Assembly (NCBI GenBank): GCA_037833965.1
Contig: AP031352.1
Span: 21,184,501 to 21,248,500 of the forward strand
Direction: 5' to 3'
Source of the DNA: Marchantia polymorpha subsp. ruderalis
Taxonomy: Eukaryota > Streptophyta > Marchantiopsida > Marchantiales > Marchantiaceae
Length of the DNA: 64,000 bases
This document shows, one piece after another, positions 53,690-64,000 of this stretch. Both the position numbers and the translations under genes were made by a program. A model generated the notes under the pieces. That model was not told where the DNA came from. It worked only from the letters and a program-made list of their open reading frames with translations, and did no database searches. Every line of letters begins with the position of its first letter. Position 1 is the first letter of the stretch.

Positions 53690-56600
53690 TCACGCTACAC
53701 TACACTCCGCGGAACCTGTACTACGTCTCTTGCGCGGCCGACTGCCGCGCACTAACTCCCTACCCTGCCAATCTTCCGCTCGACTGCGCAGTCCCAAACG
53801 CTGCAACGCCGCGGACACCTCCACTTCGAGGGCGGACATGGTATCCTGTGCCTTCGACAGAAAGGCATCGAGCTTCTTTGCTACCTTCCGCCGACTCCTA
53901 CTGTCGCCTGACAACAACCCGGCTGCGCGCAATTCAAACTCACGCAGTGTGAGTTTCTCCTGCGCCTTCACTTCCCAGTGGGCGTAGCCCTTGAGACAGT
54001 GGGCGACACGCCTCGCCGTCTCCACCTTCGTGCGATCCGCCTCCTTCCTGCGATCCTCTTCAATTATCACTAATTGCGATTCGGCTTCAGCACGTTGCGC
54101 TCTCAATTCGCCACACTCTGACTGTAACCTGCGGATTAACTCTTCATCCGCCTGCCGTGCGAGCTGACATTGTTCCAACAACCGCGTCTGTCGCACGAGC
54201 TCCTCTGACAAAATCCGATTCTGGGCCTGCTAAGAAATGAGTGCTTCCTTGACCTTCACCTCCTCCTTGGTGAGCTCGTCCAGTTTCTCCTCCTTCATCT
54301 TCTCGGAGTGCTTGTAGAATTTCTGATTAAGTTTGTACTGACCCCACAAGCATGCATGCTTCTCCTTCAATTCCCTCAACTCCTGGTCCACTCTAGCTAA
54401 TAGCTTGCTGGTGTGGACTTTAGTGCGAGTCCGCCTGCGCACTAACTCGATATAAGATCCCGGCTGGAGTGGGTCGGCGTATTTATCGACCTTGCGATCC
54501 AAGTACCTCAGCAACGGAATCACCTGCTCAGAGAGCGCCGCCGCCGGCGCTCCAACAATTTCCTCCTCCTCCTCCTCGGTGTCTTCTGCTCCTAACATTT
54601 CTTCCGTGGAGCCTCCGTCGTCATCATCCGAGTGGAGAATTTCAGTCGCCATTGATTGCGTCGGCGACTGCCCCGAGTGGGGCTGCACGTCATTGACGTG
54701 TCCTGCCTGCGAAGGCACGGCTGCAGCCTCGCTGCTCGTCGCCAAAATGTCTAAGGCGGAAGGAGAATGTACCCGTGCGGCATCCCCGTCTCTCGCTTGT
54801 TGGTTGTCTACCGCGTCCTCTCTGCCGCCGTCGCCCGCCGCCGAAGGCGGTCGAGCGGAGGGTGGCTGCGCGGGGTTTGATTGCGCATCGCGCATCGAAA
54901 TCTCATCCCGCGGACAGTCACTCCGCTCCTCCGTCTGTTGCTGCTCCCTTGATCGGTCCGTGGGGGCTGTGCCCGGCCCGTGCGCAGGCGCAATTGCCGG
55001 CGCCTTGTCCGCCGCAGGCGTAGCGCCGCGGACATCCATCGCCGAAGGCGACATGGCCGGGGGCCGCTCGCCCGATGTCCCTTGGCCTATAGGCCCTACC
55101 GCCGAAGGCGCATCTATCGGCGGACTTCCCGCCGATGGTGCGGCCTCCGCACGCTCCCTGCTCGTATCTCCTCGGCTCGAAGGCCCTGGCGCCGAAGGCG
55201 CAAATTGCGGCGCGTGGTGCGCCGGAGGGTCTGGCCCCGAGGGCCGGTGTCTCGTAGGCGGTTCTTCCGCCGGCTCCTTCCCCTTCCTACGTTGGAACGG
55301 GGGTGATTCTTGCCTGTGCACAGGCGGCACGTGTGGAGGTGTCCTGTGCACAGGCGACCTGTGCACAGGTGAGCGCCTGTGCACAGGCGGACTGCTCCTT
55401 CCCAGGCGTAAGCGTAGATCCACGTCCACTTGTGATCGCCTGTCCGCGGAGGCTCGTCCGTCCGCGGAGGCTGGTCTGTGCGCAAACGGAACATCTGTCC
55501 GCATCGCACGTGGTAACTCCGGAGGCCCTTGGCCCGTAGGCGGCCTCTCTCCCGTCGAGGTTGCAGCGTGGCCCGTCGCTCCTGCGGTCGTCCGCGCTTC
55601 CTCATGCTCCTCTGGCGACGCACTTCCTTTCTCCGTCGCAATCGTCGCCGTGTCCGCACTGTCGGCTGGTAATACCAGTCTGCGTGCCTTCTGCTTCGGC
55701 CGGCTGTAGGACTCGCACAGCGGCCGCGGTCGAATGGGAGCAGAGGGTTCTTGATGCTGCTCCTCTTCAGACTCTTCCCTCCATCGCCGCTTCCGCGGCA
55801 CTCGTGCTGCAGGAGTGTGTCTCCCTTCGTCCCTCCGCCTTGATGGGGTAGAAGTCGGTGACTCCTCTGCATCAGTGTCGACCTCATTCTCCCGCACATA
55901 CTTCCCGGGATGGTCGATGGACAATGGCGGAAAATGTTCAAGCTCCGCCGCTGTCAAACAATTCCGCTGTCGATAAAAATTGATGAGGAAAGGAGAAAGA
56001 TGGTTTAGCGTTCCCCCCTTCTCCTCAAACGCGTGCTGTCGCATCACTCTGTGCAGGATGCTCGCCCAGTGAATTGGAGTTCCCTCGATGACGCACTCCA
56101 CAAAAGAGACCTGCCACAATGTGATGTAGCAGGCGCGGTGCGGCTGCAGTAATTGCATCAGCGCCGCGGACAAAGTCCGGCGAAATCGATCCTTGTAATC
56201 ACGGGTCCTGTACCCATTCTTGGTAGACCTCCCGGTCTTGAACAGCTCCACAAATTGCGCCTCTTCCTGCTTGGTCACCTTGATGCTCTCACTGTCGAAA
56301 AGGAGATGCCCTGGCATGCCAGCACATCTTCCCAACGCCTGTGCCCAATCTTGGACTGTCCACCGATCAACATGCGGACGCAATCCGCGCGAGGGTGGTC
56401 CCTGTGGCTCTAGCCACTCGCGCACCATATTCGCACAGATGTAGTTCCATCCCCATAGCAAGAAATCGAGCTTTCTTGCTATTAAGCGCTCCTCGAAAGC
56501 GCGCAGCCCGTTCTGTGGTAGGCGAAGTGGCACCATCCGCAATCTGCTCGGTCTCGTCATTGCGTTCCTGGGGTTCGCTCGCCCGCTCATTTTACTTCCG

Positions 56601-56811
56601 CACCGCCCGAGCGCCTTTCTCTCTCAAAAACTCTAATCGCCCTCAATTCCAAATCACGCGCATTCACTTCTCCCTCAATCAACAAGAAATCTCCTGTGCG
56701 ACGACGTCGAGAGTGTTCAGCAGCCAGCAGATGGATGCGCGCAGCGCGCACAAGAGATTGGAATCGCGAATTCAAGAATGGGACGTTCTCCGCCGCCCGG
56801 TCGAAGGTCAT
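53690..56811 (-). pseudogene. U3 ORF of B 5' LTR, three small lesions
   Basis: Start codon 56811-56809. A small deletion near 56627 shifts the frame after AIRV. The conserved frame is open from 56590 to a TAG at 54232-54230 (replacing a Glu in ISEQAQN), then from 54211 to a TGA at 53690-53692 that replaces Trp six residues before the normal end. The 3' LTR partner of the same element is intact, so all three changes arose after insertion. Confidence 0.88.
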
Positions 56812-58057
56812 GGTCGGCTCTTGCTCGTGAAGAACGTCTCACTTGATGGCCGCGCCGGCTGTACGCTGGAACGGTCTTCGCTCTCACGCGCGGCTTCACG
56901 CTCCGCCGTCGTCGATTAAACTCTCACGCTCGAATTGGCGGATTTGAACTCCGCGAGCGTATTACCCCGCGGACATGGGGGCGTAGCGCCGAAGGCGAGT
57001 TTTCCGCCTTGCGCGGTACACTTGTTCGTACCGCCCCTCGGCCAATCCCCCTCTGCCTTGACGCGTGTGTCCGCATGTCGGACAAAAGTTCAACTCCTGC
57101 CTGTGCGCAGGCAGACTCCTCGGCGGATTCTCCGCCGGCGCGGAACTTGAACATCCTCCTGTGCACAGGCGTTCGCCTGTGCGCAAGCGAATTTCGTGCG
57201 CGGCGCTGCGCTGGCGCGGAAGGCGTTGACCGTGGTCAGCCGTCTCCGTCCAGTCTGTCCGTTCCTTGTCTCTTCGTCGGCGCTTCCGCCGCCGCAACTC
57301 CGTCCGTCAAGAGCGCATCCACCCGTCCCGTCCGCATGGTCCGTACCGATTTGATTACTCTGGCGGCTCTTCCGCCGTACGCGGCGCCGCGCTGGCGCGG
57401 AAGGCGCCGTACACTTTCTACCTCACAAGGCGCATTTCTAGGGCCCAAGGCGGATTTTCCGCCGACGCCGAAGCGCCTGTGCACAGGCGAACGCCTGTGC
57501 GTAGGCGGGCTTCGCGCCTCCCCTAACCCTACTTCGCCTGTGCACAGGCGAACGCCTTCGTCCGCGCATAGGACAAAACTTGATTCCCCCTTCCGCGCAG
57601 GCGGAATTCGCGCCGGTGGCGAACTCTTTCCGCCGTAGGCTACCGCCTCCGTTTCTCCCAATAGTGATAACTCCCTAAGTCCTCATCCGTTCCAAGCGTT
57701 CTTGGACTCGTTGGAATCAGTGCGTCGAGCTCTTTCCAACGGGACCCTAACTTGGTCAAGGCGCCCGAGGGTTGACCTAATTAGGGAGGATTTCCCTACC
57801 GCCGCGGACGCAACCTCCGAAGGCGGGTTTTGCGCCTTGCGTCGTAGGGGTCCTAACTGCAGAGCTCGCAGGGAGGGTGGTGCCTGTCCTTACTGCTGCA
57901 CCCTAAATCCCAGATTCTACAAGATCCCTCGAGAATCCCCGCGATCTTCCGGATTCACTCTGTTTTGATGTACCGAAGGCTATTTACAATGCTGCCAGGG
58001 TACAGTTTTCCAAAAATGTTTTAATTTCCTCAAAATTGCCAAAAGTGGGGTACCACA

Positions 58058-59150
58058 GGAGGAATCAGAGGTCCCAAGGGTAGTAAGCGCGATGCACACC
58101 GAAGATGCGGGTGGTCACTATGCCACCCGGAATACAGTCACGAAGATTGTAAATGCAGGGTATTGGTGGCCGACCATGTTTAAGGATGTTCTCGATTACA
58201 TTCGAAAATGCGATAGCTGCCAGAGGACAGGGAGACCAACGCCTACAACACGGTGGCCCCTGACTCCCATCATGCCTCTAGCACCTTTCGAGAAGTGGGG
58301 CATCGACTTCGTAGGGCCAATACAACCAGTGACTAGGAACACACGAAGGCGCTACATCCTGGTAGCTACGGACTACGCCACCAAAATGGTGGAGGCCAAG
58401 GCCACGCGAAGAGATGATGCAGCCACAGTAGCAGCCTTCTTGTTCGAATCGATCATCACGTGCTACGGATGCCCTTTAGAGCTAGTCAGCGACCGAGGCA
58501 CACACTTTTTGAACCAGATAATCGAAGACCTGACACGGCATTTTCACATCAAGCACCGGAAGACTACCCCATACAATCCCAAGGCGAATGGATTGACGGA
58601 GAAGTCCAATGGTCTGTTGTGTAAAATATTGCTCAAGGTCACGGTAAACCACGCTGACGACTGGGATACGAAGTTAGCGGCCGCTCTGTGGGCGTACCGG
58701 ATAGCTGAGAAGATTACGACGAAACAGACACCATACTTTCTGGTGTATGGTCAACATCCGATCCTTCCGATCGAATTCGAAGTACCCACTCAACGAACGT
58801 TGGACCTACAGAGGGTGAGTGCGGAGGAGAGTCAACTCTACAAATTGCAGGAAGTCATGGTACTGGAGGAAAGGAGACGCGAAGCCGAGGAACGCACCAG
58901 GAGAATTCAGCTCCGTAGAAAGGAGAGATACGATAAGAAGATCAAACCTGTACTCCTTCAGAAGGACAATTTGGCGCTGCTCTACGACAGTAGGCATGCC
59001 AGATTCCCAGGCAAACTGCACCTAAGATGGATGGGACCATACAAGGTCGTCGAAGTCTTCCCGAATGGATCCATCCAACTTGCGGACTTAACCGGAGAAT
59101 TATTATGCACCCGAGTGAACGGGTGGCGGTTGAAGAAATATCACGTATGA
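58058..59150 (+). pseudogene. pol: pol of element D: integrase part
   Basis: Continues the frame broken at 24930 after the second GGAGG copy. Zinc-binding region with AGGH and CDSCQRTGRP; catalytic core with GIDFVGP, SDRGTHF and GLTEKSNG (35 residues between the second Asp and the Glu); GPY module (RWMGPYKVVEVFPNGS) and end NGWRLKKYHV. Intact by itself from the first Met at 58092 to the stop at 59148-59150. Integrase inserts the DNA copy into the chromosome. It closely matches the integrase of element B. Confidence 0.92.
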
Positions 59151-59174
59151 GTGTTCGCGTGGGCGCTCACAATT

Positions 59175-59187
59175 GAGGGGGGAAGCA
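59175..59187 (+). other. Polypurine tract of element D
   Basis: GAGGGGGGAAGCA directly before the 3' LTR start TGTGG and ~25 bp after the pol stop. Together with 30324-30336 it fixes the 5' border of the LTR in two independent elements. Confidence 0.9.
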
Positions 59188-60458
59188 TGTGGTACCCCAC
59201 TTTTGGTATTTTTGAGGAAATTAAAACATTTTTGGAAAACTGTACCGCGGCAACTGTGTAAATAGCCCTCGGTGCATCAAAATAGAGTGAAACTGGAAGA
59301 TCGTGGAGAATCTCAAAAGAACTCGTAGAATCCAGGAGTTGGATGCAACGTCGGAGACAGACACCACCCTACATGCGAGCTCTGAAGGAATAACCCCTTC
59401 GGCGCAAGGCGCGAAATCCGCCTTCGGCGCTTCGCATTCGGCGCTAGAGGAATCCTTCAGAACCTGGTCAATTCCAAAACGCCTCGACTTGGTTAGGGTC
59501 TCATTGGAAAGAGCTCAACGCGCTGATTCTATCGAGCCCAAGAACGCCACGAACGGAGGAGGATTCCGGGAGTTATGAAGGTCGCAAGACACTCAGCTTC
59601 TCGCCTACGAGTAGGCGAGGAAAGTTTGTCCTATGCGCGGACGGGAGAAAGTCCGCCTACGCGTAGGCGAAATAGGGTTTGACGTCGGCGGGATGTCCGC
59701 CGCGAATGTCGCCTACTCGTAGGCGGGGAGGATTAACACCTCTGCGCAGGCGGACGAGCGAAGCTCGCCTACGCACAGGCGCTTCGGCTTCGGCGGGAAA
59801 TCCGTCTTCGGCCTTAGAAATGCGCCTTCGGGGTTGGAAATTGTACGGCGCCTTCGGCGCAAGCGCAGTAGCGCGGACGGGCGAGGACCCAATGGAGTAG
59901 TAAAATCCGTACGGACTGTACAGACGGAACGGATGAGTGCGCCTTCGGCCGGACGGGGTTACGGCGACAAGAGCGCCGACGGAGAGGCGAGAGAAATGGA
60001 CAGACTGGACAGAGTCTGTTCACCGCGGTCAACGCCTTCGGCGCCAGCGCAGCAGCGCGGACGAACGTTTGATACGCGGACGGAATTTGCCTACGCGTAG
60101 GCGAGCGCCTACGCACAGGCAGATGAAGTTCCGCACCGGCAGAGATTCTGCCGGGGATTCCGCCTACGCAGAAGGGAGTTCGATTTTTGTCCGATGCGCG
60201 GACGATCGCCTTCGGCGGAGCGGGATTGGCCAAAGATTAGTACGAACGAGTGTAGCGCGCAAGGCGAGAAATCCGCCTTCGGCGCTGCGCACCCATGTCC
60301 GCGGCGTAGTACGCTAGCGGAGTTCAAATTGCCAATTCGAGCGTGGGAGTCAAGTCGGCGTCGGCGGGGCGTGAAGCCGCGCGTGAGAGAGGAGGCCGTT
60401 ATAGCGCGGAGCCGGCGCGGCCATCAAGTGATTCAACCTTCACGACCGAGAGCCGACC

Positions 60459-62170
60459 ATGACCTTCGACGGACGAGCCGACCACGACCTCTGCCTACGC
60501 GTAGGCAGAGAAAGTTCGCCTACACACAGGCGGCCACCTACGAGTAGGCAGGATTCACCCCCGGTACAACGTAGGAAGGGGAAGGAGCCAGCGGAAGATC
60601 CGCCTTCGGGTCAAGGGCCTTCGGGGCCAGACCCTCCGGCATATAACGCGCCGCGATTTGCGCCTTCGGCGCCAGGCCTTCGGGCCATCGAGTCTTTAGC
60701 AGGGAGCGTGCGGAGACCGCACCTTCGGCGGGTAATCCGCCGGCAGATGCGCCTTCGGCGGTAGGGCCTTCGGGCCCAGGTACATCGGGCGAGCGGCTTT
60801 CGGCTGTGTCGCCTTCGGCGATAGACGCCTTCGGCGCTGCGCCTACGGCGGACCAGGCGCCGGAAATTGCGCCTACGCGCAGTCCAGGCGCAGCCCTCGC
60901 GCAGGACCTAACAGAGGAGAAGGTTGTATGTCCGCGGGACGAAATTCGAGTGCGCGATGCGCAATTACACCCCGCGCAGACACATCCCGCTCAATCGCCT
61001 TCGGCGGCGGACGTCGGTGGCGAAGGAGCGACAATCGACGCTCGACAGGCGGATGATGGGGATGTAGCACGGCCACATTCACCCACCGCCTTGAATATTT
61101 CAGCGGGGAGCAGCGAAGCTGTAAGAGTGCCATCGGCGGCAGCACCCGCAAACCACTCGCAGCCCCACTCGGGCCAGTCGCCAACGCAATCAATGGCGAC
61201 CGAAATCCTTCCCTCGGATGATGACGAAGGAGGATCCAGGGAAGCAATGTCGGGATTGGGAGACACCGAGGAGGAGGAGGAAATCGTTGGTGCGCCGGAG
61301 GCGGCGCTCTATGAGCAGGTAGTACCTCTGCTGAGGTACTTGGATCGCAAATTTGATAAATACGCGGATCCTCGCCAACCTGGGTCCTACGTCGAGTTAG
61401 TGCGCAGGCGGACTCGCACTAAAGTCCACACCAGCAAGCTACTAGCTCGGGTGGACAGGGAACTTAAGGAGCTGCGGGAGAAGCATGAATGCTTGTGGGG
61501 ACAATATAATCTCATGCGGAAGTCGCACACCCACTACGACACATTGAAGAAGGAGAGACTGGAAGAGCTCACCAGGGATGTGGTGAAGACCACAGAAGAA
61601 CTGATTTCTAAGAAGACTCAAAATCAGGTTCTGTCAAAGGAGCTCGTGAGACAGACGCGGTTGTTGGCGGAGTGTCAGCTCGCACGACAGGCGGATGAGG
61701 ATTTAATCCGCAAGCTGCAGTCGGAGTGCGGGGAATTGAGAGCTCAGCGTGCGGAGGCCGAATCGCAGTTGGTAGTAATTGAAGATGATCGCAGGCGAGA
61801 GGCAAATCGCACGAAGGAGGAGATGGCGAGGCGAGTCGGCCACTGTCTCAAGGGCTACGCCCACAGGGAAGTGGCGGCGCAGGAGAAACTCACACTGCGT
61901 GAGTTGGAGCTTCGTGCAGCCGGGTTGTTGATAGTTGACAGTAGGAGTCGGCGGCGGGTAGCGAAGAAGTTAGATTCCTTTCTGTCGAAGGCGTGTGATA
62001 CCATGTCCACCCTCGAGGCGGAGGTGTCCGCGGCGTTGCAGCGTTTGGGACTACGCAGTCAAGCGGAAGACTGGCAGGGTAGGGAGTTAGTGCGCGGCAG
62101 TCCGTCGCGCAAGAGGCGAAGCACAGGTTCCGCGGAGTGTAGTGTAGCGTGGTTCCATGTAGGCGCATAG
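60459..62170 (+). pseudogene. U3 ORF of D 3' LTR, N-terminal deletion
   Basis: ATG at 60459. After MTFD the frame jumps, still in phase, to the linker (DLCLRVGRESS), so the whole globular domain is gone. A one-base loss near 60678 shifts the frame, and the conserved frame is open again 60806-62170, covering the end of the linker, the acidic patch, the coiled coil and the C-terminal block (454 residues). Likely non-functional. Confidence 0.85.
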
Positions 62171-62206
62171 CATAGTGCAGTGTAGTGCTAGTTAGGATTT
62201 AGAAGG

Positions 62207-62216
62207 TATAAAGTAG
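62207..62216 (+). promoter_or_regulatory. TATA box of D 3' LTR
   Basis: TATAAAGTAG, 37 bp after the U3 ORF stop, followed by CAAGGC-GTCTT-GCCTTG. Confidence 0.65.
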
Positions 62217-63183
62217 ATCAAGGCGTCTTGCCTTGGGATCTTTCCCAACATCAGAAGTGCAGATCAGGAACTCATTTTCTCTGCGTGTTTGTGTCCTTAG
62301 TTCTGTCACCACGCACGAGGAGCTACACCTTAGCGATCCGCATTGTGTAGTTGAGGGCCTTCGGCCGAATGTTCAGAGCTAGTACATTGGTTAGAGACTT
62401 GAGTAGTTCGGATCTACACCCGCGGGTGATTGCCGATGCTCAGAGCCAGTGACTAGTTAGATACTTGAATAGTTTCGCCCCTACACCTTCGAGTGTTTGT
62501 TCCTGATTGTACTCCTTCAGGATTTTTCCCCTGAATGCCAAAGTGAAGTTTTGCTACTTCGTGTAAACCTTGGTTGTAAATTCAGGTTACGCTGGAGCAG
62601 GTGCCTTTGGGGTAACCCCTGTAGTAGTTCTGGGAATGACAAGTGCCTAAGAATTCAAACTTTTCAATAGACTGTTATGGTGTGTTACTGGCATGTTTCT
62701 CAGTAAGTCCTTCAGTGCGGACCTGTGTTCTCTGCGCGTTTTGTGAGTTGAGAGTGTTGTTCACTGCGTATCAGTGACTTCGATCCGAAGTAGGCAGTCC
62801 AAACCGGGTTTCCTACGCTAGCAGCAAGCTAGTGGAAGTGTTGTAAAGCCGGAGTTGGGAGTCACTACCCGCAGCTTCGCTGAGTGTACTCTTGAGAGAC
62901 CTTCCCTCTGAAATCTTGAGTAGAGGTCCTAACGGATCTCTGGGTTGTGTTTCTATAGTTTCAGGTGTGTGTGTGTGTGTGTGTGTTACGCTGCACTGTG
63001 CGACCTCCGAGGGCGCTCCGAGTGGACACTTGCAGTATTTCTGGGAGTGATAGTCGCCTGAGAATTCAAACTCCTCAATAGTCTGTTAAACGTGACACTT
63101 TGTACCCTGTGTGTTCCTCTGTCCTTGTGGGTTCGACCTTTCTACCACTATATTGCAGTTTTAGCCTTTAGTGGGTTATTATA

Positions 63184-64000
63184 GGTGGACGCGCGCAGCT
63201 CGCACTAGAAAGTGAAATCGCGAATTCAAGAATGGGGCGTCCTCTGTCTCTTGGTCGAAGGTCATGGTCGGCTCTCGGTCGTGAGGGTCGAATCACTTGA
63301 TCGCCGCGCCGGCTCCGCGCTATAACGGCCTCCTCTCTCACGCGCGGCTTTACGCTCCGTCGACGCTGACTTAACTCACACGCTCGAATTGGCAATTTGA
63401 ACTCCGCTAGCGTACTACGCCGCAGACATGGGTGCGCAGCGCCGAAGGCGGATTTCTCGCCTTGCGCGCTACACTCGTTCGTACTTACCTTTGGCCAGTC
63501 CCGCTCAGCCGAAGGCGATCGTCGGCGCATCGGACAAAAATTGAACACCCATCTGCGTAGGCGGAATCCCCGGCAGAATCTCCACCGATGCGGAACTTCA
63601 TCTTCATGTGCGTAGGCGCTCGCCTACGAATTCCGTCCGCGTATCAAACGTTCATCCGCGCCGGTCCCTCGCCGTAGGTGCAGCGCCAAAGGCGGCTGTG
63701 CCGAAGGCGTTGACCGCGGTCAACGGACTTTGTCCAGTCTGTCCACTTCTCTCGCCTCTCCGTCGGCGCTCTTGTCTCCGTAACCCCGACCGGCCGAAGG
63801 CGCACTCGTCCGTTCCGTCCGTACAGTCCGTACGGTCAGTACGGATTTTACTACTCCGTTGGGTCCTCGTCCGTCCGCGTTGCTGCCCTGGCGCCGAAGG
63901 CGCCGTACAATTTCCAACCCCGAAGGCGCATTTCTAGGGCCGAAGACGGATTTCGCGCCGACGCCGAAGCGCCTGTGCGTAGGCGAACTTCGCGCGTCCG
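63184..64000 (-). mobile_element. Minus-strand LTR fragment, probably rest of A 5' LTR
   Basis: Starts abruptly after the end of element D with codons ~28 to 1 of a U3 ORF (start codon 63265-63263), then non-coding leader with palindromes to the window end. The N-terminal codons match the older subfamily (as in L3, 11594-11680). Together with 20757-23579 it is best read as the two sides of the element A 5' LTR into which D was inserted, with codons ~29 to ~345 lost. No other gene is seen. Confidence 0.75.

Larger units (their letters stand above)
24931..58057 (-). mobile_element. Element B: full-length nested element, both LTRs
   Basis: A 33.1-kb minus-strand insertion with 5-bp duplications GGAGG (24926-24930 and 58058-58062). 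Joining its flanks restores the pol reading of element D. 5' LTR 52668-58057, PBS 52628-52645, gag-protease 44376-47207, pol start 44026-44375, pol rest 30361-32704, polypurine tract 30324-30336, 3' LTR 24931-30323. Without the later insertions its own sequence would be roughly 16 kb, about 10.8 kb of it LTR. Solo LTR L5 and a scrambled block (32705-44025) were added later. The two LTRs differ by scattered substitutions and small indels in the stretches I compared, so the insertion is fairly young. Confidence 0.93.
52668..58057 (-). mobile_element. 5' LTR of element B, 5390 bp
   Basis: In minus sense runs from TGTGGTACCCCAC (58057) to TTATTACA (52668), next to the PBS. Leader 58057-56812 non-coding with palindromes 57095-57555; U3 ORF damaged; TATA 53626-53635; R-U5 53620-52668 non-coding with a CA repeat near 52864-52879. 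It pairs with the 3' LTR at 24931-30323; scattered single-base differences and a few indels separate the two in the parts I compared. Confidence 0.95.
23586..63183 (+). mobile_element. Element D: 5'-truncated gypsy element split by B
   Basis: A plus-strand retrotransposon that keeps RT, RNase H and integrase (23586-24930 and 58058-59150), a polypurine tract (59175-59187) and a 3' LTR (59188-63183). Its 5' LTR, PBS, gag, protease and the start of RT are missing. Element B (24931-58057) sits inside its pol. Both outer sides of D are minus-strand LTR sequence of the A type, so D most likely inserted into the 5' LTR of element A and a later deletion at its left edge removed sequence of both. Confidence 0.8.
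59188..63183 (+). mobile_element. 3' LTR of element D, 3996 bp, with deletion
   Basis: Starts TGTGGTACCCCAC; ends GGGTTATTATA, where the final CA has become TA. Leader 59188-60458 non-coding with palindromes 59600-60120. A deletion of about 1.35 kb right after codon 4 of the U3 ORF makes it shorter than the others. TATA 62207. R-U5 62220-63183 non-coding with a GT repeat near 62965-62986. It belongs to the older subfamily with L2, L3 and A. Confidence 0.92.

Noticed and set aside
1-64000. Host protein-coding genes, tRNA or rRNA genes between the elements
   Set aside because: Every stretch can be assigned to LTR leader, U3 ORF, R-U5, gag, pol or a junction of these; no unrelated reading frame or RNA gene signature remains apart from ~80 bp at 21550-21630.

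Overview
This window looks like nuclear DNA from a plant (streptophyte) and is built entirely from copies of one Ty3/gypsy LTR retrotransposon family nested inside one another. I found no host gene, tRNA, rRNA or CRISPR array. The reverse transcriptase, the DD35E integrase ending in a GPY module without a chromodomain, and a primer binding site matching the tRNA-Asp type (TGGCGCCGCTGCCGGGGA) all point to the plant Ogre/Tat/Athila (OTA) branch. The sequence does not tell me the species or even the major plant group.

The main result is that the LTR is very long, about 5.25-5.4 kb when undeleted, and carries its own gene. It runs from TGTGGTACCCCAC to GTGGGTTATTACA. This is fixed by a polypurine tract just upstream of its start, a PBS just downstream of its end, and four complete solo LTRs flanked by 5-bp target site duplications (CTCTC, TGACT, GAATT, GCAAC/GCAAT). 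A sense ORF of 1038-1047 codons starts about 1.25 kb into the LTR and stops about 35 bp before a TATA box, so it lies wholly in U3. The last ~1 kb (R-U5) is non-coding. The predicted protein has an N-terminal globular domain, a long Pro/Ala/Ser-rich linker, an acidic patch, a long coiled coil and a basic tail. Three copies are uninterrupted (25937-29077, 35345-38470, 48496-51612).

Layout. 1-2324: right-hand part of a plus-strand LTR (L1) inserted in the gag of element A. Element A is minus-strand: gag at 2325-4006 and 9256-9893, PBS at 9938-9955, 5' LTR from 9978 on. Its gag is split by solo LTR L2 (4007-9255, minus). Its 5' LTR is split by solo LTRs L3 (10298-15147, plus) and L4 (15360-20756, plus), and is cut at about 23579, where a 5'-truncated plus-strand element D begins. 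D has pol at 23586-24930 and 58058-59150, a polypurine tract, and a 3' LTR at 59188-63183. After D, minus-strand LTR sequence of the A type resumes (63184-64000). D's pol is split by a 33-kb minus-strand element B (24931-58057, TSD GGAGG), which has both LTRs, a PBS, an intact gag-protease ORF (44376-47207) and pol in two separated pieces. B has in turn been invaded and rearranged: solo LTR L5 (47252-52620, TSD GCAAC/GCAAT) lies beside its PBS, and a scrambled block (32705-44025) replaces part of its RT.

How the parts work together. gag-protease and pol of B are in the same frame, separated by one UAG followed by CAA UUA, the exact context known from tobamovirus stop-codon readthrough. Readthrough would make the Gag-Pro-Pol precursor. 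The U3 ORF would lie at the 3' end of the full-length RNA, in the position where some retroviruses keep accessory genes (MMTV sag, HIV nef) and where Athila elements keep an env-like ORF. Its function is unknown.
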